Source: Pseudoflavonifractor capillosus
GTDB lineage: Bacteria > Bacillota > Clostridia > Oscillospirales > Oscillospiraceae
Reading direction: 5' to 3'
DNA length: 64,000 bases
Assembly: GCF_016899775.1 (NCBI RefSeq)
Contig: NZ_JACJJE010000005.1
Span: 1 to 64,000, forward strand
The notes beneath the pieces were generated by a model, which saw nothing but the letters and a program-made list of their open reading frames with translations, was not told where the DNA came from and did not search any database. The position numbers were made by a program, and so were the translations under genes. Below are positions 25,625 through 33,734 of this stretch, piece by piece. Numbering within the stretch: the stretch's first letter is position 1; every line of letters starts with the position of its first letter.

Positions 25625-27370
25625 TTACCGGACGTATGTACCGGGGTAGTAAAATTCGATGATCTCGTCATAGGTGAAGCCCCGCTCCGCCATGGCCCAG
25701 GCCCCGTACTGGCTCAGGCCCAGCTGGTGGCCGTTTCCGGAGCCCTGGAAGGAGTAGGAACTGCCGCTCACCGTCACCTGGGTGCCGATGGGGGTGTCCG
25801 TACCGGAGCCGCCGCCGGAGGCGGCGTCCTCCGCCGGGGTGATGCTGCCCGAGCCGGAGATGGCGTACAGTCCGTCCAGGCCCGCCTGGCTCAGGGAACC
25901 GGAGCCGCTGATCACCGTGTAGGTGCCCTGGGAATCCAGGGAGGTGGAGCCGTTGGCCGTGAGCCCGCCGCCGGAACTGGAGGTTGTCCCGGACCCGGAG
26001 GAGGCCGCCTGGCCGTTGACGGTGAAGCGGATGGAGGAGATGCCGAAGACAGAGCGCATGCTGCTGGGGCGGATGGTGTCGCTCCCGCCGTCCCGGTAGT
26101 TCACCCGCACTTGGATGACGTTGCCCAGGTCCGAGTAGGTGAGGGTCAGCGACTCGATGCCGCTGGAGGCGTCGTAACCATAGTTCTCCAGCCGCTGGGC
26201 CAGCTCCGAGCTGGTGTAGGACACCGTCCAGGAGGAGTAGCTGTTTTTGCTGGCCATGTCCGCCTCATAGGGGTCCTCCACGCCGCACAGATAGGGGTAC
26301 TGCTCCAGAGAGGTGCCCCACACGTTGTACACGCTCTCGCTGGCTCCCCCGTGGCTGGAGGAGTAGAAGGCCTCGATGACCTGCCCGTCGTACCAGGCGT
26401 ACTCCCCGGCCGTCTCGTCCACCGCCCGGTCGGTACGCTCGGTGGCCTGGTAGGAGGAGCTGTTTGTCCCCGCGCCGTAGTAGGCCTGACAGTCGGTGGT
26501 GTTGCACACGTCGAAGTGGTAGGAGGTGTGCTTTCCGCTGTGGATGTTGATGTAGGCGTAGCTGCGGGCGCACACCGCCTGGACCTTCAGGGCCTCCAGG
26601 GGCCAGCTGCTGCTCATCTCATAGGGGACGACACCCTTGATGTAGGTCTCCAGGTCCACGATGTTCACCACCGTCAGGTCGCCGCCGCCGATGCGCTCAT
26701 AGCGGAAGCCGCCGTAGTACCGGTATCCCTTGAACCAGGTGCGCACGGTATCCGCTCCGGTGACGTCGGGCATCACCCCCAGGGCCAGGTCATCGCCCCC
26801 GTCAAACTGGAACAGGATCTCCGCGGTTCCGGTGCGGGTGACGTTGACGGCGTAGGAGCTGGTGCCTGCCACCGTGCCGCCCAGGCTCTGGGCGGCGTCC
26901 TCCGCCTCCTGCCGGCTGGTGTAGGAGCCGGCGCGCACCTGGTAGTCCCCGTCGATCCAGGCCACAAAGCCGTCCCGGTACTCCTGGGCGTCGGCGGCGG
27001 CCTGCTTATAGGAGCGGTAGCCGCTCTCCACCAGCACGTGGTAACAGCCGATCACGTCCCCGCCGTTGTCGGAGTTGGAGTAGGAGGTGCCGTTCACCCA
27101 GGTGTTCTGGGTCTTGACCATGGTGATCTGGGTCTCGTCCTCGTCCGTCCAGGCCAGCTCCACAAAGTCCAGGTCGTCGTCAAAGTAGCCCATGCGGTAG
27201 CCCGAGCCGTAGCCGGTGTTGTTCTCCAGGTTGGCGTTCACCAGGGCGCCGCTGCCATAGGCTAGGCCTACCCGGACCATCTCGCCGCCGCTCCCCGCCG
27301 CCAGGACAGTGGGAAGGGCCAGAACCACCGCCAGCAGAACGGCGGCAAACTGCATAAAGAATCGTCTCAT
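25625..27370 (-). CDS. Secreted SpoIID/LytB-domain protein with SPOR-like region
   Basis: A 581-residue exported protein with a signal peptide (MRRFFMQFAAVLLAVVLALPTVLA). A SPOR-like segment at about 110-185 (YQVRAGSYTSRQEAEDAAQSL) may bind denuded glycan. The SpoIID domain covers about 220-430 and 545-581, with VDLETYIKGVVPYEM, WPLEALKVQAVCARSYA and a C-terminal GNGHQLGLSQYGAWAMAERG. SpoIID proteins are lytic transglycosylases acting on denuded peptidoglycan during engulfment. A Gly/Ser-rich insert (about 450-535) splits the domain. The ATG at 27370 follows AAGGAAGCT. Sporulation or vegetative role is uncertain. Confidence 0.88.
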   Translation of the reverse strand: MRRFFMQFAAVLLAVVLALPTVLAAGSGGEMVRVGLAYGSGALVNANLENNTGYGSGYRMGYFDDDLDFVELAWTDEDETQITMVKTQNTWVNGTSYSNSDNGGDVIGCYHVLVESGYRSYKQAAADAQEYRDGFVAWIDGDYQVRAGSYTSRQEAEDAAQSLGGTVAGTSSYAVNVTRTGTAEILFQFDGGDDLALGVMPDVTGADTVRTWFKGYRYYGGFRYERIGGGDLTVVNIVDLETYIKGVVPYEMSSSWPLEALKVQAVCARSYAYINIHSGKHTSYHFDVCNTTDCQAYYGAGTNSSSYQATERTDRAVDETAGEYAWYDGQVIEAFYSSSHGGASESVYNVWGTSLEQYPYLCGVEDPYEADMASKNSYSSWTVSYTSSELAQRLENYGYDASSGIESLTLTYSDLGNVIQVRVNYRDGGSDTIRPSSMRSVFGISSIRFTVNGQAASSGSGTTSSSGGGLTANGSTSLDSQGTYTVISGSGSLSQAGLDGLYAISGSGSITPAEDAASGGGSGTDTPIGTQVTVSGSSYSFQGSGNGHQLGLSQYGAWAMAERGFTYDEIIEFYYPGTYVR

Positions 27371-27408
27371 AGCTTCCTTGATTTCTCCGTTTCTGATGAT
27401 TCGCTCTC

Positions 27409-27440
27409 TTGACACCCACCGGCAAACATGATAGGATAAT
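27409..27440 (+). promoter_or_regulatory. Promoter of the lysine-riboswitch operon
   Basis: TTGACA at 27409-27414, with TAGGAT (17-bp spacer) or GATAAT (20-bp spacer, 27435-27440) as the -10. It reads toward the riboswitch and overlaps the promoter region of the divergent SpoIID-like gene. Confidence 0.6.
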
Positions 27441-27454
27441 TTCAAGTTTGCATG

Positions 27455-27632
27455 ATAGAGGTCGCGGCCGACATGAGTACGCGTGGCCAGGGAGCCGGTT
27501 CCCGTCCACCCACGCCCAAAGGGAAGGCCGCCGAAGGGTTTTCCTCTCGCACCGGAACGGAGGGCCCTGGTCGCCGGGTCAACAGCTCTGCGACTGTCAT
27601 CAGGGCGGTTCCCTGATGGAGCGCTGTCTGCT
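27455..27632 (+). promoter_or_regulatory. Lysine riboswitch (L-box) upstream of asd-dapA-dapB
   Basis: A 175-nt aptamer with the L-box conserved blocks in order: AGAGGTCGCGG, ATGAGTACGCG (loop-E AGTA element), AAGGGAAGGCCGCCGAAG, CTGGTCGCC, ACTGTCATCAGGG and CCCTGATGGAGCGCTGTC. Lysine binding should favour the downstream terminator at 27690-27727 and shut off lysine/diaminopimelate synthesis, which fits the genes that follow. Confidence 0.94.
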
Positions 27633-27689
27633 TTTGTGAATATTTTGTCGGCTGTGGGCGGTTTCGGCCACAGCTGACATTATAGTACA

Positions 27690-27727
27690 AAATCAGCCGC
27701 TTGAAAAGCCGCTGATTTCTTTTTTTC
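27690..27727 (+). terminator. Expression-platform terminator of the lysine riboswitch
   Basis: AAATCAGC / GCTGATTT stem, extended through one C-C mismatch by GCTT/AAGC, then CTTTTTTT. Its distance of about 60 nt from the aptamer leaves room for an antiterminator. Confidence 0.88.
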
Positions 27728-27732
27728 TCTGG

Positions 27733-27891
27733 GCCATGTTTGAAAAATGTCAATATGCCCAAACAGCGAGTCTTTTTCCGTCATACTGCGTTGATTTTCC
27801 TTGCAATACACAAAGTATTGCTGCGTCAAATCGCCTTGTCTGGCGAAAAAATCCTTCGCTGCTGGGCACATTTCCAATTTTCAAACAAGGC
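27733..27891. mobile_element. 159-bp foldback (MITE-like) palindrome between riboswitch and asd
   Basis: A long imperfect palindrome exactly symmetric about 27812. The centre is GCAATAC-ACAAA-GTATTGC. The arms match through GCGTTGATTTTCC versus GGCGATTTGACGC and TGCCCA-CAGCG blocks. The outer ends are GCCATGTTTG and CAAACAAGGC. Its composition is much more AT-rich than the flanking genes. No transposase is inside; it has the form of a non-autonomous foldback element. It will be transcribed as part of the asd leader. Confidence 0.75.
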
Positions 27892-27970
27892 TTGGTTTTG
27901 TCTGGAACCCCGGACACCGAACATTCAATGGGGCCATAGAATGGCCTGAACCACTTGGGAGGTATTTCTT

Positions 27971-29065
27971 ATGAAACAGTACAAAGTCGGAATCATCGGC
28001 GGCACCGGCATGGTGGGCCAGCGCTTCGTCACCCTGATGGAGAAGCACCCCTGGTTCCAGCTCACCGTCATCGCCGCCAGCCCCCGCTCCGCGGGCAAGA
28101 CCTATGAGGAGGCGGTGAAGGACCGCTGGGCCATGACCACTCCTATCCCTGAGGAGGCCAAGAACCTGGTGGTGCTGGACGCCCAGGCGGACATCGAGAA
28201 GATCGCCGGCCTGGTGGACTTTGTGTTCTGTGCCGTGGATATGAAGAAGGACGAGATCCGCGCCCTGGAGGAGGCCTATGCCAAGGCCGAGTGCCCGGTG
28301 GTGTCCAACAACTCCGCCCATCGCTGGACCGAGGACGTGCCCATGGTGGTGCCCGAGATGAACCCGGAGCACCTGGAGGTCATCGCCGCCCAGAAAAAGC
28401 GCCTGGGCACCCAGCGGGGCTTCATCGCGGTGAAGTCCAACTGCTCCATCCAGTCCTACGCCCCCGCCTTCCATCCCCTGATGAAGTACGGCATTGAGAA
28501 GGCCCTGGTGTGCACCTATCAGGCCATCTCCGGCGCGGGCAAGACCTTCGAGCGCTGGCCCGAGATGGTGGACAACGTCATCCCCTACATCGGCGGCGAG
28601 GAGGAGAAGAGCGAGCAGGAGCCCCTGAAGATCTGGGGCAAGGTGGAGGACGGCAAGATCGTCAAGGCCGCCGGCCCCGACATTACCGCCCAGTGCTTCC
28701 GGGTGGCCTGCCTGGACGGCCACATGGCCGCCGTGTTTGTGAAGTTCCAGGAGGGCAAGACCCCCTCCATGGAGCAGATCAAAGAGGACTGGGCCAACTT
28801 CAAGGGCCGTCCCCAGGAGCTGGAGCTCCCCTCCGCCCCCAAGCAGTTCCTCCACTACTTTGAGGAGCCCGACCGGCCCCAGACCCGTCTGGACCGGGAT
28901 CTGGAGGGCGGCATGGCCGTCTCCCTGGGCCGCCTGCGCCCCGACAGCCAGTATGACTACAAGTTCGTGGGCCTGAGCCACAACACCCTCCGGGGCGCCG
29001 CCGGCGGTGCGGTCCTGCTGGCCGAGCTGCTGTGCGCCGAGGGGTATATTGAGCCCAAGGAATGA
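27971..29065 (+). CDS. asd: Aspartate-semialdehyde dehydrogenase (archaeal/fungal type)
   Basis: A 364-residue NADP-dependent enzyme converting aspartyl phosphate to aspartate semialdehyde, the branch point to lysine/diaminopimelate and threonine/methionine. It shows the Rossmann motif GIIGGTGMVGQRF, catalytic cysteine in AVKSNCSIQ and active-site SGAGKTFERWP. The sequence belongs to the archaeal/yeast-type subfamily rather than the E. coli type. TGGGAGG precedes the ATG. It is the first gene behind the lysine riboswitch, and its stop overlaps the next start. Confidence 0.95.
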   Translation: MKQYKVGIIGGTGMVGQRFVTLMEKHPWFQLTVIAASPRSAGKTYEEAVKDRWAMTTPIPEEAKNLVVLDAQADIEKIAGLVDFVFCAVDMKKDEIRALEEAYAKAECPVVSNNSAHRWTEDVPMVVPEMNPEHLEVIAAQKKRLGTQRGFIAVKSNCSIQSYAPAFHPLMKYGIEKALVCTYQAISGAGKTFERWPEMVDNVIPYIGGEEEKSEQEPLKIWGKVEDGKIVKAAGPDITAQCFRVACLDGHMAAVFVKFQEGKTPSMEQIKEDWANFKGRPQELELPSAPKQFLHYFEEPDRPQTRLDRDLEGGMAVSLGRLRPDSQYDYKFVGLSHNTLRGAAGGAVLLAELLCAEGYIEPKE

Positions 29066-29436
29066 GGGACCATGTCCTTGTATCGGATGGGGAGAATACC
29101 GCCGTCGTCAATCAGCGCAGCTTCTGCGAGCTGATTAAATGGCTCTTGGTGGAGTATCTGGGCGTCTCTTATGAAGCGGCCAGCCTCCGCGTGGAAGAGA
29201 AAGCGGACTTTTTTGCCTCCCTTGACAATGTGATGTCAGCGGCGCTGGAGTCCCACAACTGGCCCTATTACTATACGGCCCTGGACCTCTATCTGGGCGG
29301 CCATGGGCCCGCCCAGGCGGAGGCCGGTATCCTGCCTTCTCCGGATACACCGGAAGGACTGGACCTGTATGTGGATATTGAGCGGACGATTCTGATTGCG
29401 CACCATTTAAAAGAACCGATCGAATGGATTGATTAG
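29062..29436 (+). CDS. Unknown protein within the asd-dap operon
   Basis: A 124-residue acidic, soluble protein starting at the ATGA overlap with asd. The composition is rich in Leu, Glu and aromatic residues (LIKWLLVEYLGVSYEAASLRVEEKADFF, HNWPYYYTALDLYLGG). It ends only 14 bp before dapA, so it is surely cotranscribed with the lysine pathway. I recognise no family, motif or membrane segment. Codon use is slightly less GC-biased than asd and dapA, so it may be a later insertion into the operon. Confidence 0.65.
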   Translation: MRDHVLVSDGENTAVVNQRSFCELIKWLLVEYLGVSYEAASLRVEEKADFFASLDNVMSAALESHNWPYYYTALDLYLGGHGPAQAEAGILPSPDTPEGLDLYVDIERTILIAHHLKEPIEWID

Positions 29437-29450
29437 AAAGGATGTTTTTT

Positions 29451-30338
29451 ATGCGGACTCCTGTCTTTACCGGCAACTGCGTGGCCATTGCCACCCCCTT
29501 TGACGCCAACGGGAATATCAACTACGACGCATTCGGCCGCCTCATCGACAATCAGATTGAGGGCGGTGTGGATGCCATCTGCGTGTGCGGTACCACCGGC
29601 GAATCGGCCACCATGACCATCCGGGAGCACATCGCCGTGGTGGAGTACTGCGTCAAGCGGGTGAACCACCGGGTGAAGGTCATCGCCGGCGCGGGGAGCA
29701 ACGACACCTCCGCCGCCGTGTACCTGTCCCTCCACGCCCAGGACTCCGGGGCGGACGCGCTGCTCCACGTCACCCCCTACTACAACAAGTGCAGCCAGGC
29801 GGGGCTTGTGAAGCACTATGAGTACATCGCCGACCGCACCGAGCTGCCCATCATCCTCTACAACGTGCCCAGCCGCACCGGCGTGTCCTTCACCGCCGAG
29901 AGCTATCAGATCCTCTCTCAGAACCCCAAGATCAACGGCGTGAAGGAGGCCAGCGGCAATTTCTCCCTGCTGGCCCACACCCGCCACCTGTGCGGGGACG
30001 ACTTCTACATTTGGTCGGGCAACGACGACCAGGTAGTGCCCATGATGTCCCTGGGGGCCAAGGGCGTTATCTCGGTGGCCTCCAACATCATCCCCGGCGT
30101 CATGCGGGAGATGACCCATCTGTGCCTGGACAACGACTTCCAGGCCGCCTCCAAGCTGCAGATCGAGTACATGGACCTGATCGACGCCCTGTTCTGCGAC
30201 GTGAACCCCATCCCGGTGAAGGAGGCCCTGAACCTGATGGGTATGGAGGCCGGCCCGGTGCGCCTGCCCCTGTGCGAGCTGTCTGAGAAGAACCACGAGC
30301 GGCTCCGCGCCGCCATGGCCGCCAAGGGCCTGCTGTAA
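29451..30338 (+). CDS. dapA: 4-Hydroxy-tetrahydrodipicolinate synthase
   Basis: A 295-residue class I aldolase condensing pyruvate with aspartate semialdehyde in lysine and peptidoglycan precursor synthesis. Visible are GNCVAIATPFDANGNINYDA, CGTTGESATMT, YYNKCSQAG, the NVPSRTG tyrosine/arginine region, and the Schiff-base lysine in INGVKEASGN. The ATG at 29451 with AAAGGA spaced 8 nt is preferred to an ATG at 29442. Confidence 0.97.
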   Translation: MRTPVFTGNCVAIATPFDANGNINYDAFGRLIDNQIEGGVDAICVCGTTGESATMTIREHIAVVEYCVKRVNHRVKVIAGAGSNDTSAAVYLSLHAQDSGADALLHVTPYYNKCSQAGLVKHYEYIADRTELPIILYNVPSRTGVSFTAESYQILSQNPKINGVKEASGNFSLLAHTRHLCGDDFYIWSGNDDQVVPMMSLGAKGVISVASNIIPGVMREMTHLCLDNDFQAASKLQIEYMDLIDALFCDVNPIPVKEALNLMGMEAGPVRLPLCELSEKNHERLRAAMAAKGLL

Positions 30339-30370
30339 GCCCTCACGTTACAAAGGAGGTTTTCTCGCCC

Positions 30371-31129
30371 ATGCTGAAGATCATCATTTCCGGCTGCAAC
30401 GGCCACATGGGCCGGGTGGTGGAGTCCCTGTGCAATGCCGACCCGGAGGTGCAGGTGGCCGCCGGTTTCGACGTGCTGGGCTCTGCCGACCGGGAGTTCC
30501 CCGTCTATTCCTCTCCGTCCCAATTTACCGGGGAGGCGGACGCGGTCATCGACTTCTCCTCTCCCGCCGCCCTGGAGGGCCTGCTGGAGTTCGGCAAGCG
30601 GACCAAGACCCCTCTGATCCTGGCCACCACCGGCTACACCCCGGAGCAGGTGGCACAGATCGGAGCCGCCGCCCTGGAGGTGCCCATCTTCCGCTCCGCC
30701 AACATGTCCCTGGGCATCAACGTGCTGCTGGAGCTGGTGAAGAAGGCGGCCAGCGTGCTGGGGGACAGCTATGACATCGAGATCGTGGAGCGCCACCACC
30801 GCCGGAAGGTGGACGCCCCCAGCGGCACCGCCCTGATGATCGCCGACGCGGCGGCCCAGAGCTGCGGCCACGAGACGGAGTACGTCTTTGAGCGCCATTC
30901 GGTCCGCCATCCCCGGGACAAGAAGGAGATCGGCATCTCCGCTGTCCGGGGGGGCACCATCGTGGGGGAGCACGAGATCATCTTCGCCGGCCACGACGAG
31001 ATCATGGAAATCAAGCACACCGCCCTCTCCCGGGAGATCTTCGCCCAGGGGGCCCTGGAGGCCGCCAAGTTTATGGCCGCTGTCAAGGAGCCCGGTCTGT
31101 ACGACATGAGTTATTTGGTAAAGGGATAA
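30371..31129 (+). CDS. dapB: 4-Hydroxy-tetrahydrodipicolinate reductase
   Basis: A 252-residue NAD(P)H-dependent reductase that makes tetrahydrodipicolinate. It has the Rossmann motif IIISGCNGHMGRVV, the ATTGYTPEQ loop, the catalytic histidine region EIVERHHRRKVDAPSGTA and the C-terminal VRGGTIVGEHEIIFAG. AAAGGAGG precedes the ATG. It is the third pathway gene of the riboswitch operon. Confidence 0.97.
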   Translation: MLKIIISGCNGHMGRVVESLCNADPEVQVAAGFDVLGSADREFPVYSSPSQFTGEADAVIDFSSPAALEGLLEFGKRTKTPLILATTGYTPEQVAQIGAAALEVPIFRSANMSLGINVLLELVKKAASVLGDSYDIEIVERHHRRKVDAPSGTALMIADAAAQSCGHETEYVFERHSVRHPRDKKEIGISAVRGGTIVGEHEIIFAGHDEIMEIKHTALSREIFAQGALEAAKFMAAVKEPGLYDMSYLVKG

Positions 31130-31171
31130 AAACTGCGTTTCCTTCACAATAGGCCGAGGGGGGACGGAGGG

Positions 31172-31540
31172 ATGGAGCACTTTCTGATCCGAAATGGGAT
31201 ATGGCTGGGCCTTGTTTTGGTGGTGCTTTTTACGGTCAGACTGCGGTATTCCCGCAGAAAGGACCAGAGAGAGCTTTGGGTGACCGAGGAGGCGCTGGTC
31301 CACCGGAAGTCAGATACCGCCACAGCCTTGTATCATGCCTACTGGCTCCACTTCTACATTGCCCAGCGGGATACGGTGATCGACTGTCAGGTGTCCCGCG
31401 CCGTTTGGCGGAAGCTGAGCAAGGGGGACCGCGGCATGCTCACCCACCAGGGCAATACCTTTCTTTCCTTTGAGCGGGACGGAGAGCTGATCCAGACGGA
31501 GGAGCTGCCTGAAAATGACTTGGCCTCGCCGCAGCGATGA
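31172..31540 (+). CDS. DUF2500-like membrane-anchored protein
   Basis: A 122-residue protein with one N-terminal hydrophobic helix (GIWLGLVLVVLFTVRL) and a small domain ending with CQVSRAVWRKLSKGDRGMLTHQGNTFLSFE. That resembles the DUF2500 fold (a beta-rich domain with a GDKGTLT-like motif). Function is unknown. GGACGGAGGG precedes the ATG. It may be the distal gene of the dap operon, which ends at the terminator just after it. Confidence 0.65.
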   Translation: MEHFLIRNGIWLGLVLVVLFTVRLRYSRRKDQRELWVTEEALVHRKSDTATALYHAYWLHFYIAQRDTVIDCQVSRAVWRKLSKGDRGMLTHQGNTFLSFERDGELIQTEELPENDLASPQR

Positions 31541-31555
31541 GGAACTTTTTGCATA

Positions 31556-31588
31556 AAAACTGCCGCCTGCACCGCAGGCGGCAGTTTT
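31556..31588. terminator. Bidirectional terminator after the dap operon
   Basis: Perfect 15-bp stem AAAACTGCCGCCTGC / GCAGGCGGCAGTTTT with a 3-nt loop. T runs occur on both strands, serving the dap operon and the two small minus-strand genes. Confidence 0.9.
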
Positions 31589-31626
31589 CGGTCTATGTAG
31601 GAGGCGGCAGGGTGCCGCCTCTGGAA

Positions 31627-31758
31627 TCAGTAGGTCTGATTGGGGTTGGACTTGTTCTTGGCGTCCTTCCCGGTGGAGTTCTGGGGATTGGCGGTGGGAT
31701 TCTGGTTCTGGGCCTCGGGGCCGGTGTAGCCCGGGCGCTTCATGCCTTTCTTAGCCAT
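31627..31758 (-). CDS. Small basic hydrophilic protein (43 aa)
   Basis: A short reading frame read directly from the sequence: it starts MAKKGMKRPGYTGPEAQNQN and ends NKSNPNQTY, with an Asn/Lys/Pro-rich composition. GGAGGAACCTGCT is a strong ribosome site before the ATG at 31758. It lies 13 bp after the next small gene on the same strand, with a terminator 40 bp beyond. The N-terminus resembles small basic clostridial proteins starting MAKKGMKRP. Function unknown; possibly a small acid-soluble or DNA-associated protein. Confidence 0.6.
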   Translation of the reverse strand: MAKKGMKRPGYTGPEAQNQNPTANPQNSTGKDAKNKSNPNQTY

Positions 31759-31771
31759 AGCAGGTTCCTCC

Positions 31772-31942
31772 TTAGTCGTCGCCGCGCAGAAGATTGTCGG
31801 CATAGTCTTTCAGGCTGGCCAGTGAGTTGACCCCGTCCGGTCTGGTCTGGATCTGCTCCCGGGCGTAGGAGGGGAGGGAGTCAAAGTATCGCCGCGCCTC
31901 CGGCTCCCTGCGGAGCAGAGCATACAGGTCTTTGTACTGCAA
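31772..31942 (-). CDS. Small conserved-looking protein (56 aa)
   Basis: A 57-codon frame starting at TTG 31942 behind the near-perfect ribosome site GAGGTGAT. It encodes a mixed-charge helical protein (KDLYALLRREPEARRYFDSL ... LKDYADNLLRGDD). I have the impression of similar short clostridial proteins with the YFDSLP and SLKDYA elements, but no named family. It is the first gene of a two-gene unit with 31627-31758, divergent from the PadR regulator. Confidence 0.6.
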   Translation of the reverse strand: MQYKDLYALLRREPEARRYFDSLPSYAREQIQTRPDGVNSLASLKDYADNLLRGDD

Positions 31943-32032
31943 CGGATATCACCTCGGTCCCTAGTATGGCCGCTCTGGGGAGGATTATGCCCGCCGCAGA
32001 AAAAATTTGCATGCGGCGGTGAAAAGAGGTGC

Positions 32033-32088
32033 TTGACACTATCGAATATCGATGATATGATAAGGATGAAGATAGCGATATTCGATAT
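32033..32088 (+). promoter_or_regulatory. PadR promoter with double operator
   Basis: TTGACA (32033-32038), a 17-bp spacer and TATGAT (32056-32061). The spacer holds a perfect dyad ATCGA-ATA-TCGAT (32041-32053). A second, one-mismatch dyad (ATAGCGA-TAT-TCGATAT, 32072-32088) is centred 33 bp downstream. Occupancy would block RNA polymerase, so negative autoregulation by the PadR protein is likely. Confidence 0.8.
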
Positions 32089-32124
32089 TTCACAATGGAA
32101 TTTCTGAAAAAGGAGGTGCCGTCC

Positions 32125-32469
32125 ATGGCGCGGGAAAAATTTCAGACCCTCACCGAGCAGATGTTTTACATCCTCCTGGCCCTCCAGGAGGAGCGGTGCG
32201 GGGCGGACATTATGGCCCTGGTGGCCCAGATCACTCAGAACCGGGTGACCATCGGCCCGGGGACCCTGTACAACCTGCTGGAGGACTTTTTATCCGCCGG
32301 TATGATCATGCAGACCAAGGTGGAGGGGCGCAGGCGCAGCTATGTGCTCACCCAGCAGGGGAAGGACCGGCTGCTGATGGAAAAGCGCCGGCTGGAGCTC
32401 ATGCTGGCCGACTACCGGCACATGACGGCGGAGCCGTCACAGGAGCTCCGGCGGGGGAGCGCCGGGTAG
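32125..32469 (+). CDS. PadR-family transcriptional regulator
   Basis: A 114-residue winged-helix repressor of the small PadR subfamily (LTEQMFYILLALQEERCGADIMALV, GPGTLYNLLEDFLSAGMI, RRRSYVLTQQGKDRL). These repressors typically control a neighbouring membrane protein and respond to drugs or small molecules. AAAGGAGGT precedes the ATG at 32125. It is followed by DUF2812 genes, a pairing seen often in Firmicutes, and its promoter carries two matching dyads. Confidence 0.92.
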   Translation: MAREKFQTLTEQMFYILLALQEERCGADIMALVAQITQNRVTIGPGTLYNLLEDFLSAGMIMQTKVEGRRRSYVLTQQGKDRLLMEKRRLELMLADYRHMTAEPSQELRRGSAG

Positions 32470-32511
32470 ACCTATCCCGCTCTAGGCTGATTTGAGAGGA
32501 GGTGCCCCGGG

Positions 32512-33414
32512 ATGAAGCGGAAATATGAACTCAACCACTATATACCCTGCCAGTTTGCGGACATCCGGGACCATCTGGAGGCTATGGCCCTCCGGGGCTG
32601 GCGGCTGGAGCGGATGGAGTGGTACTTCCTGGTCTACCGCCGGGGAGAGCCCAAACCGGTGCGTTATGCCCTGGTATTTCATCCCGAGATGGGCTATCTG
32701 GAGCCCGCCCCTACTTCGGAGGGGGAGGTGTACCGGGACTACTGCCGGCAGGCCGGCTGGGAGCCGGTGACTTTTTGGAGTACGGTTCCCCAAATCGAGG
32801 TCTACTGCAATGAGGAGCCCCACCCCATCCCCCTCCAGACCGACCGGACCATCCAGTGGCGGGTGATGGGGGACTGGCTGGAGCGGCGGTATGTGCCCCG
32901 GCTTCAGACGGGGGCGGCCGCGTGTTCGCTGATTTTTATCCTGTCGGCCATCTTCTGCGCTCTGTTCCTTATTGCCACAGAGGACTGGGCATTTCGGATT
33001 CTGACGCTCTGCCTGATTGCCCTTCTGATCTACCTGGTGGCTGATCTCCTGATCCAGCTGGCCAATGCCAACCGCTGGATCAGTCAGGTCCGCCGGGCGG
33101 AGGAGGGCCTGGGGGAGGGACCCGACGGCCGTCTGTCCCCTCTCCTGCGGTGGATGCGCAAGGCGGGCGGTGTGCTCTCTGCCTTCGCCCTCCTATACTG
33201 CGTATGGTATATGGCAACTCAGGGCGGCGGCATCCCCAGTCTGGTTCGGAGCGTTGGACAGACGGCGGTTCTCCTCCTGGTGTGGTGGGGAATGGGCCGG
33301 GCGGAGGACTGGCTGCGCCGCCGCGGGCGCTCCCAGGCGGCCAACTGGGTCGGCTATGGGTTTGTGGTGATCCTCGCGTTTTTCATTCTCCAGCTGCGCA
33401 GCACTCTGTTCTAG
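32512..33414 (+). CDS. DUF2812 membrane protein, copy 1
   Basis: A 300-residue protein. The N-terminal DUF2812 domain (MKRKYELNHYIPCQFADIRDHLEAMALRGW... VYCNEEPHPIPLQTD) is cytoplasmic, followed by four hydrophobic helices (about 139-158, 162-182, 225-250 and 280-298). DUF2812 proteins are partners of PadR repressors; an anti-repressor or membrane-stress role has been suggested by context only. GGAGGTGCC precedes the ATG. It is the first of three tandem paralogues. Confidence 0.85.
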   Translation: MKRKYELNHYIPCQFADIRDHLEAMALRGWRLERMEWYFLVYRRGEPKPVRYALVFHPEMGYLEPAPTSEGEVYRDYCRQAGWEPVTFWSTVPQIEVYCNEEPHPIPLQTDRTIQWRVMGDWLERRYVPRLQTGAAACSLIFILSAIFCALFLIATEDWAFRILTLCLIALLIYLVADLLIQLANANRWISQVRRAEEGLGEGPDGRLSPLLRWMRKAGGVLSAFALLYCVWYMATQGGGIPSLVRSVGQTAVLLLVWWGMGRAEDWLRRRGRSQAANWVGYGFVVILAFFILQLRSTLF

Positions 33415-33439
33415 ATCTTTCGAAAGGAGGAGGTTCTCA

Positions 33440-33722
33440 ATGAAGCGGCGCTATGAGCTGAATTTGTACACCCCTGACCAGTATAATGATCTGCAAGAGC
33501 ATCTGGGGCACATGGCTTCCCGCGGCTGGATGCTGGAGAGGATGGAGCAGCACTTCCTGGTCTACCGCCAAAACGTATCCTCGCCCGTCCACTATGCGGT
33601 GGCCTTCCATCCGGAAGTGGGAGATATGGACTCTCTCCGCACCCCTCAACTATAGTATATTCCTCACTGCAAATATTCTCATGGCCTTGTTTCTCGTTTG
33701 GGTACTCAACCGAGTTTTTTAA
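33440..33722 (+). pseudogene. Decayed DUF2812 copy 2 (internal deletion)
   Basis: Sixty-five codons match the DUF2812 N-terminus (MKRRYELNLYTPDQYNDLQ ... AVAFHPEVGDMD), then the reading frame shifts and stops at 33655. In the +1 frame the sequence continues as NILMALFLVWVLNRVF and stops at 33722, which matches the C-terminal helix of the third copy (VILALLYVWVKNAILPF). About 640 bp between these points are missing. A good ribosome site remains (AAAGGAGGAGG), so a 71-residue soluble fragment could still be made. Confidence 0.8.
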
Positions 33723-33734
33723 GGAGGAACCTCC

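Noticed and set aside
27409-27639. 76-codon plus frame starting in the riboswitch promoter
   Set aside because: It overlaps the whole lysine aptamer, whose conserved elements explain the sequence.
27680-27877. 65-codon minus-strand frame inside the foldback element
   Set aside because: It follows from the palindromic sequence itself; there is no ribosome site or domain, and it reads through the riboswitch terminator.
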